Positions 24,572 to 27,513 of a stretch of 27,513 nucleotides of DNA are shown here, piece by piece (the first letter of the stretch is position 1; the number at the start of each line of letters is the position of its first letter). Made by a program: the position numbers and the translations under genes. The DNA comes from a virus: IMG/VR virus record IMGVR_UViG_3300010401_000074, positions 1 to 27,513 of that record, one strand, 5' to 3'. Under the pieces are notes generated by a model. That model made no database searches. It saw only the letters and a program-made list of their open reading frames with translations, and was not told the DNA's origin.

Positions 24572-24838
24572 ATGACAGATGCAAAATTTAATCGGCTCTT
24601 GGCTAAGCAACATCGACTGACAAATGAAGCAAATGTTGTTCATCGTGAATTATCGCGATTAATCATTGCGCGATATGGGACCCATTATTCTGATGTGGAT
24701 TGTGACCAAGCAATAGACTCTTTGGATTATCCAAATGCTCCGCCCATTACATTAGAAGAGCTTGATATTGCAATGGCTAATGTTGGTAAACCTAAGCTTG
24801 ATATTCCTTTTGACCCAGACGATTATGGATATGTTTGA
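24572..24838 (+). CDS. Hypothetical protein, 88 aa
   Basis: The ATG follows the preceding TAG with no gap and in the same frame, so occasional read-through would fuse the two proteins. The N-terminal 50 residues are helical and basic (AKFNRLLAKQHRLTNEANVV), and the C-terminus is acidic and proline-rich (DIPFDPDDYGYV). No family is recognised. The 3' end overlaps the start of the next gene. Confidence 0.55.
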   Translation: MTDAKFNRLLAKQHRLTNEANVVHRELSRLIIARYGTHYSDVDCDQAIDSLDYPNAPPITLEELDIAMANVGKPKLDIPFDPDDYGYV

Positions 24839-25094
24839 TGAAGCGTCGATGATGGAAAAAATCATAGCGATGAATTGGGCGAAGAAACCGACTCTTCAAG
24901 AAAGTAAAAGGCAGCGTGATAAGGTAGTGAATGCTATTTGGACTTATTTGGAAGGTCGGGCTGATACAATTTTAAAAGATTACAAGGCTTTCCCAGAACT
25001 TCCTTTATCTAATTTTATGAAGGAAACAGCGATTGTAAATGCTAAATGCGATGAATTCAAAAAGTTAGTGGAATTTTTGAATACGTTGAAATAA
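24825..25094 (+). CDS. Hypothetical helical protein, 89 aa
   Basis: The frame is open from 24762, but the first 21 residues would be a hydrophobic read-off of the overlapping gene. I place the start at the ATG at 24825, with 24831 as an alternative (MDMFDEASMMEK). The product is helical and charged (KPTLQESKRQRDKVVNAIWT, then FKKLVEFLNTLK). It overlaps the preceding gene by 14 bases. No family is recognised; the form is that of a small phage accessory protein. Confidence 0.6.
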   Translation: MDMFDEASMMEKIIAMNWAKKPTLQESKRQRDKVVNAIWTYLEGRADTILKDYKAFPELPLSNFMKETAIVNAKCDEFKKLVEFLNTLK

Positions 25095-25095
25095 T

Positions 25096-25386
25096 ATGTC
25101 AGCAGATAATTGGAGACGATGTCCAAGATGCTTGAGGATTGCTCTTGAAAAAAAGGAACATCTTATCAAAAAGATGAACGCTCAATATGGTAAAATTTCT
25201 ATAGAGGAATTTGCGAAATTGAAGGAAGAGGCGGAACAGCCAATTAATTTGAAATTGACTTTTGAGGAATATTATGAACTGGGAATATTTGATGGCCCCA
25301 AATTCAATGTTACCTATAATGGTAGTTGTAGTGTTTGCAATTTCAATTTTGAGTATGAACACGAAGAAAAAGTGTCGTATTGTTAA
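25096..25386 (+). CDS. Zinc-binding hypothetical protein
   Basis: A 96-residue protein with one C-x2-C near the N-terminus (RRCPRCLR) and another near the C-terminus (SCSVCNFNF), separated by a charged helical insert. A split zinc ribbon of this type is common in phage accessory proteins. It starts one base after the previous stop. The central part (KISIEEFAKLKEEAEQPINL, then FEEYYELGIFDGP) is acidic. Function is unknown. Confidence 0.6.
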   Translation: MSADNWRRCPRCLRIALEKKEHLIKKMNAQYGKISIEEFAKLKEEAEQPINLKLTFEEYYELGIFDGPKFNVTYNGSCSVCNFNFEYEHEEKVSYC

Positions 25387-25405
25387 ATCATAAAACGATA
25401 ATCAC

Positions 25406-25540
25406 ATGTACCCAATCAATGATAACATTTTGACGATGGAGGACGAGCTTCTTGACGATGAAGAAGATTTCGATGAGGATTACGACGATGACGATTTTGA
25501 GGATTATGATGACTTTAATGAGGAAGACGATGACTATTAA
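25406..25540 (+). CDS. Highly acidic 44-aa micro-protein (candidate DNA mimic)
   Basis: This short gene encodes MYPINDNILTMEDELLDDEE followed by an Asp/Glu/Tyr/Phe-only run to the end (last residues NEEDDDY). By my count 25 of 44 residues are Asp or Glu, and there is no Lys, Arg, His or Cys. Aromatic residues recur every four to eight positions in the acidic run. Such composition is typical of DNA-mimic proteins (for example Ocr or Gam-like inhibitors) but also of acidic chaperone tails. The start is the first ATG, with no strong Shine-Dalgarno. It is followed by a non-coding gap with inverted repeats. Length is short for known DNA mimics, so it could act as an oligomer. Confidence 0.5.
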   Translation: MYPINDNILTMEDELLDDEEDFDEDYDDDDFEDYDDFNEEDDDY

Positions 25541-25696
25541 AAGTCTCGTGTAATTATTTAAGAAACCGATAAGGATATGACGCCATTTTTATAGATTGAT
25601 ACCTTTACATAGGTCCAAAATCGACCTCCTTGATGATTACTGAATATTCCAGTTGTATTCACTTAGAATCAATCACAATTTTTCAGTAAAAGCATC
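25541..25696 (+). promoter_or_regulatory. Non-coding leader with two inverted repeats
   Basis: The 156-base gap contains TTTTTATAG at 25586-25594 (similar to the TATTTATAG motif), a 5-bp repeat AGGTC...GACCT at 25611-25627, and an 8-bp pair TTACTGAA at 25637-25644 with TTCAGTAA at 25682-25689. The last pair lies close to the ATG at 25697 and resembles the hairpin before the homing endonuclease. No gene is evident in it. Confidence 0.4.
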
Positions 25697-26077
25697 ATGA
25701 CAGAATTACGTAAGAAACTTAAAGAAGAGATTAAGTCTTTGGCTCTCCAAATCAAAGACGCTAAGAAAAATCGCAGAGACGCTCAACGCAATGCAGCGCC
25801 CATAACGCAGAAGTATTGCCAGATGAGTTATTTGACGGACTCGATAGAAGAAAGAAAATCTATTGTTAACGAGTATTATGCAGCCAATGATTTGGAGTGC
25901 AATGCTGTTCGCAATGTGGTTCGTTTGAAATATGAGTTTCGTCACAAGCATATCGTAGCCTCATTGCTTCGAGGTAGAACACGAGAACAAATTGAGCGCA
26001 AGACAGAAACCACTTTAACAGAATCGTATATTTTACAATTGTTGAAGGATTACGGAGCTTCGGGGGTTACGATATGA
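25697..26077 (+). CDS. Coiled-coil hypothetical protein, 126 aa
   Basis: A basic, helical protein. The N-terminal 40 residues form a Lys-rich coiled coil (TELRKKLKEEIKSLALQIKD), followed by a helix around YLTDSIEERKSIVNEYYAAN and a C-terminal part with GRTREQIERKTETTLTESYI that could be a small helix-turn-helix-like or docking segment. The stop overlaps the next ATG (ATGA). It is preceded by a 156-base leader with inverted repeats, so it may head a transcription unit running to the right edge. Confidence 0.6.
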   Translation: MTELRKKLKEEIKSLALQIKDAKKNRRDAQRNAAPITQKYCQMSYLTDSIEERKSIVNEYYAANDLECNAVRNVVRLKYEFRHKHIVASLLRGRTREQIERKTETTLTESYILQLLKDYGASGVTI

Positions 26078-26271
26078 ATCGACTGTATATACTCATTCGT
26101 TCGGACCTGTCTGTATCGTATCAAGCGGTACAAGCAGGTCATGTCGTAGCTCAGTATGTTTTGGATTATCCGGAGTCACAGTGGAAAAATGATTATTTGA
26201 TTTATCTTTCCGTTCGTGATGAAGATGAATTGAAACACTGGAATTGGAAACTTGAAAAGCTTGGTCATTAG
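26074..26271 (+). CDS. Peptidyl-tRNA hydrolase 2-like protein, N-terminal part ended by in-frame TAG
   Basis: The 65-residue product NRLYILIRSDLSVSYQAVQA, then GHVVAQYVL, then YLIYLSVRDEDELKHW matches the N-terminal two thirds of the PTH2 family: strand, RxDL, the QAVQAGH helix and the strand before the second helix. PTH2 enzymes release stalled peptidyl-tRNA. The frame stops at TAG 26269-26271, but the same frame continues for 31 codons that match the C-terminal part of the family. TAG is used as a normal stop elsewhere here (20466, 24571), so wholesale recoding is unlikely. The start overlaps the previous stop. Confidence 0.65.
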   Translation: MNRLYILIRSDLSVSYQAVQAGHVVAQYVLDYPESQWKNDYLIYLSVRDEDELKHWNWKLEKLGH

Positions 26272-26367
26272 GTTTCCATTTTTCGGGAACCAGACATCCA
26301 GAACCAAATGACGGCTTTGGCGGTTGAATCTGATGGCAAGCTATTTAAGAAACTAAAATTGTTTTGA
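26272..26367 (+). pseudogene. C-terminal PTH2 segment beyond the in-frame TAG
   Basis: Directly after TAG the same frame reads VSIFREPDIQNQMTALAVES, then DGKLFKKLKLF, and stops at TGA 26365-26367. The FREPD, NQ-x-TA and C-terminal FKKLKL patterns are typical of the last strand and helix of PTH2 proteins. Read through the TAG, the product would be 97 residues, close to a full compact PTH2-like protein. Either the gene is recently broken, the TAG is read through, or the base call is wrong. Confidence 0.6.
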
Positions 26368-26377
26368 ACGTGGAATT

Positions 26378-27079
26378 ATGGCACATCGAAAGAAAGTTGT
26401 AACGGGTGAAGACGTTATGCGTGAAATCAATCGTCTTAAAAAAATCGAGGAGTTTGAAAAACTCATAAACGAAACGGACGGGATTGTTATGCTCTCTCCG
26501 GGATTCGCTCAGGAAGTTCTTTCGATGTGCCGGGAGTCCATTGTGGAACGTGCAAAAATGGTAGGATATATTCTTCACTGTTCCCAAAAGTATGGGGATG
26601 AAGACTATTTTTATCATCTCACGGAAGTTCACAATTGTCTCGAAGAGTTTGGAGTTACGGACCAACATTTATTAGCAGCGGCATATTTGCATGATAGTGT
26701 TGAGGATACTTCGATGAAACTTTCAGTTGTGGAGAAATTTTTCGGAATATTGGTTTCCAATTTGGTTTATTGTGTTACCAATGAAGTGGGAGCAAACAGA
26801 AAAGAGCGAAACATTAAGACCTATCCGAAGATGAAGGCGAGTTCTGGTGCTCGAAAACTCAAATTGGCAGATAGAATTTCTAATGTTCGTAATTCTATTA
26901 GAACGAACAATACTGGAATGATGAAGATGTATGCTAAGGAACATGATATGTTTCGGTATTTTTTGTTTGACGAAACGAAGTGTGATGATATTGAAAGTAA
27001 CATGTGGAAACTTCTTGATTCGTTGATGGAAGTTGTTTGCGATAAAAAACAAAGAGCAGCAGAAGAGGTGACTGCGTGA
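26378..27079 (+). CDS. SpoT/MESH1-like HD hydrolase (candidate ppGpp hydrolase)
   Basis: A 233-residue HD-domain protein without a synthetase domain. The SpoT-type motif order is present: YFYHLTEV (H80), AAAYLHDSVEDT (H105, D106, E109, D110) and LKLADRISNVRN (D165). In SpoT and MESH1 these residues bind Mn2+ and hydrolyse the 3'-pyrophosphate of (p)ppGpp. The first 55 residues are an extra charged helical region. A phage enzyme of this kind could lower alarmone levels during infection, or act on another nucleotide; the motif set does not separate these. The stop overlaps the ATG of the membrane peptide gene. Confidence 0.75.
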   Translation: MAHRKKVVTGEDVMREINRLKKIEEFEKLINETDGIVMLSPGFAQEVLSMCRESIVERAKMVGYILHCSQKYGDEDYFYHLTEVHNCLEEFGVTDQHLLAAAYLHDSVEDTSMKLSVVEKFFGILVSNLVYCVTNEVGANRKERNIKTYPKMKASSGARKLKLADRISNVRNSIRTNNTGMMKMYAKEHDMFRYFLFDETKCDDIESNMWKLLDSLMEVVCDKKQRAAEEVTA

Positions 27080-27219
27080 TGCTCTTTGAAAAAATGAAAT
27101 ATTGGGACGGTTCCGATTGGTTTGGAGTTTGTCTTGGTGTTGCTGGTGCTGTTATTGTCTTATCTATTGCAATAATAGTTTTTTCTTTTGCGTTGAAGAC
27201 TGTCATAACCTTCTTTTAA
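27079..27219 (+). CDS. Small single-pass membrane protein
   Basis: A 46-residue protein starting in an ATGA overlap with the HD hydrolase gene. After a short polar N-terminus (LFEKMKYWDGSDW) comes one long hydrophobic segment (GVCLGVAGAVIVLSIAIIVF) and a short tail ending FF. It is predicted to span the inner membrane once. It could be a holin-like or membrane-anchoring accessory protein, but no lysis gene is seen next to it. Confidence 0.6.
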   Translation: MLFEKMKYWDGSDWFGVCLGVAGAVIVLSIAIIVFSFALKTVITFF

Positions 27220-27220
27220 A

Positions 27221-27513
27221 ATGGAAGCAAATTTTACGATAGAGACTCAGGAATTTATTCGCATTTCGAAGGACGAGGCTATTAGGTTGAACCCAGTTGA
27301 AATAACACTGACTCACCTCATTCTCGGAATGATTGAGTATGGTAAAGGGCTTGCCTTTGATATTCTTGGAAAATTGTGTGATGTGAATCTTTTAAAGAAA
27401 GCATTGGAACATCAACTTTCAATTTTATATCCAGTCAAATCAGAATGGAATGGTCATATTTCTTTAACAAAGACTGCTGAAAAGGCACTTAAGGTTTCAT
27501 ATCTTGAGGCCAA
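27221..27513 (+). CDS. Clp N-domain protein, 3' end outside the window
   Basis: The visible 97 residues resemble the N-terminal repeat domain of ClpA/ClpC: an early helix EFIRISKDEAIRLNPVEITL, then THLILGMIEYGKGLAFDILG, KLCDVNLLKKALEHQL and, after a linker, ISLTKTAEKALKVSYLEA. These correspond to the A...THLL.G...I..aL family pattern and the start of the second repeat. In host Clp proteins this domain binds adaptors and substrates. The gene begins one base after the previous stop and runs off the right edge, so I cannot see whether AAA+ domains follow or the protein is a free N-domain. Confidence 0.65.
   Translation, partial: MEANFTIETQEFIRISKDEAIRLNPVEITLTHLILGMIEYGKGLAFDILGKLCDVNLLKKALEHQLSILYPVKSEWNGHISLTKTAEKALKVSYLEA

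Noticed and set aside
26269-26271. Genome-wide TAG recoding
   Set aside because: TAG ends the coiled-coil gene at 20466 and the zinc-ribbon gene at 24571, and no other gene shows in-frame TAG with a conserved continuation.

Overview
The window is a contiguous piece of a large tailed-phage genome: a myovirus with a T4-type contractile-tail baseplate. The evidence is an ordered, almost entirely plus-strand set of a tape measure protein, a gp26/gp51-like baseplate assembly protein, a LysM/gp53-like wedge protein, a hub, a gp5-type OB-fold spike protein, fibres with collagen-like repeats, a tail-collar protein, a gp25-like protein and a gp6-like wedge protein of T4 length (663 aa). The DNA is AT-rich by eye, standard stop codons are used, and most genes lack an obvious Shine-Dalgarno sequence; many are coupled by ATGA or TGATG overlaps. 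The host cannot be deduced.

Layout. 1-3320: 3' part of the tape measure gene. 3317-3980: a compact non-structural patch with a 29-codon zinc-ribbon ORF, two small minus-strand genes and several inverted repeats touching or close to start codons. 3981-6978: a structural protein, a free-standing homing endonuclease containing a fresh internal duplication, the gp26-like protein and a 66-aa protein. 6968-7763: a minus-strand cassette wedged between baseplate genes: an oversized tRNA-Leu-like gene, a SLOG (DprA/YspA-like) nucleotide-binding protein and a translationally coupled small gene whose coding signal is split between two frames. 7847-16990: the central baseplate and hub, where the hub carries an M15 zinc-peptidase domain. 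17055-20466: a possible neck/wedge protein, two fibre genes, a tail-collar gene with its own ribosome binding site and terminator, and two small structural candidates. 20527-23144: gp25-like, small coiled-coil and gp6-like proteins.

23203-27513: an accessory block of tightly packed small genes. It includes a DUF5662-like HD-type protein, zinc-ribbon proteins, a 44-aa protein that is 57% Asp/Glu with no Lys/Arg, a PTH2-like protein interrupted by an in-frame TAG, a SpoT/MESH1-like HD hydrolase, a one-pass membrane peptide and the start of a Clp N-domain protein. Together these suggest manipulation of host translation, alarmone and proteolysis systems, but each function is inferred from motifs.

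The least explained pieces are the tRNA/SLOG/split-gene cassette, the inverted repeats at start codons, the acidic micro-protein and the amber-interrupted PTH2 gene.
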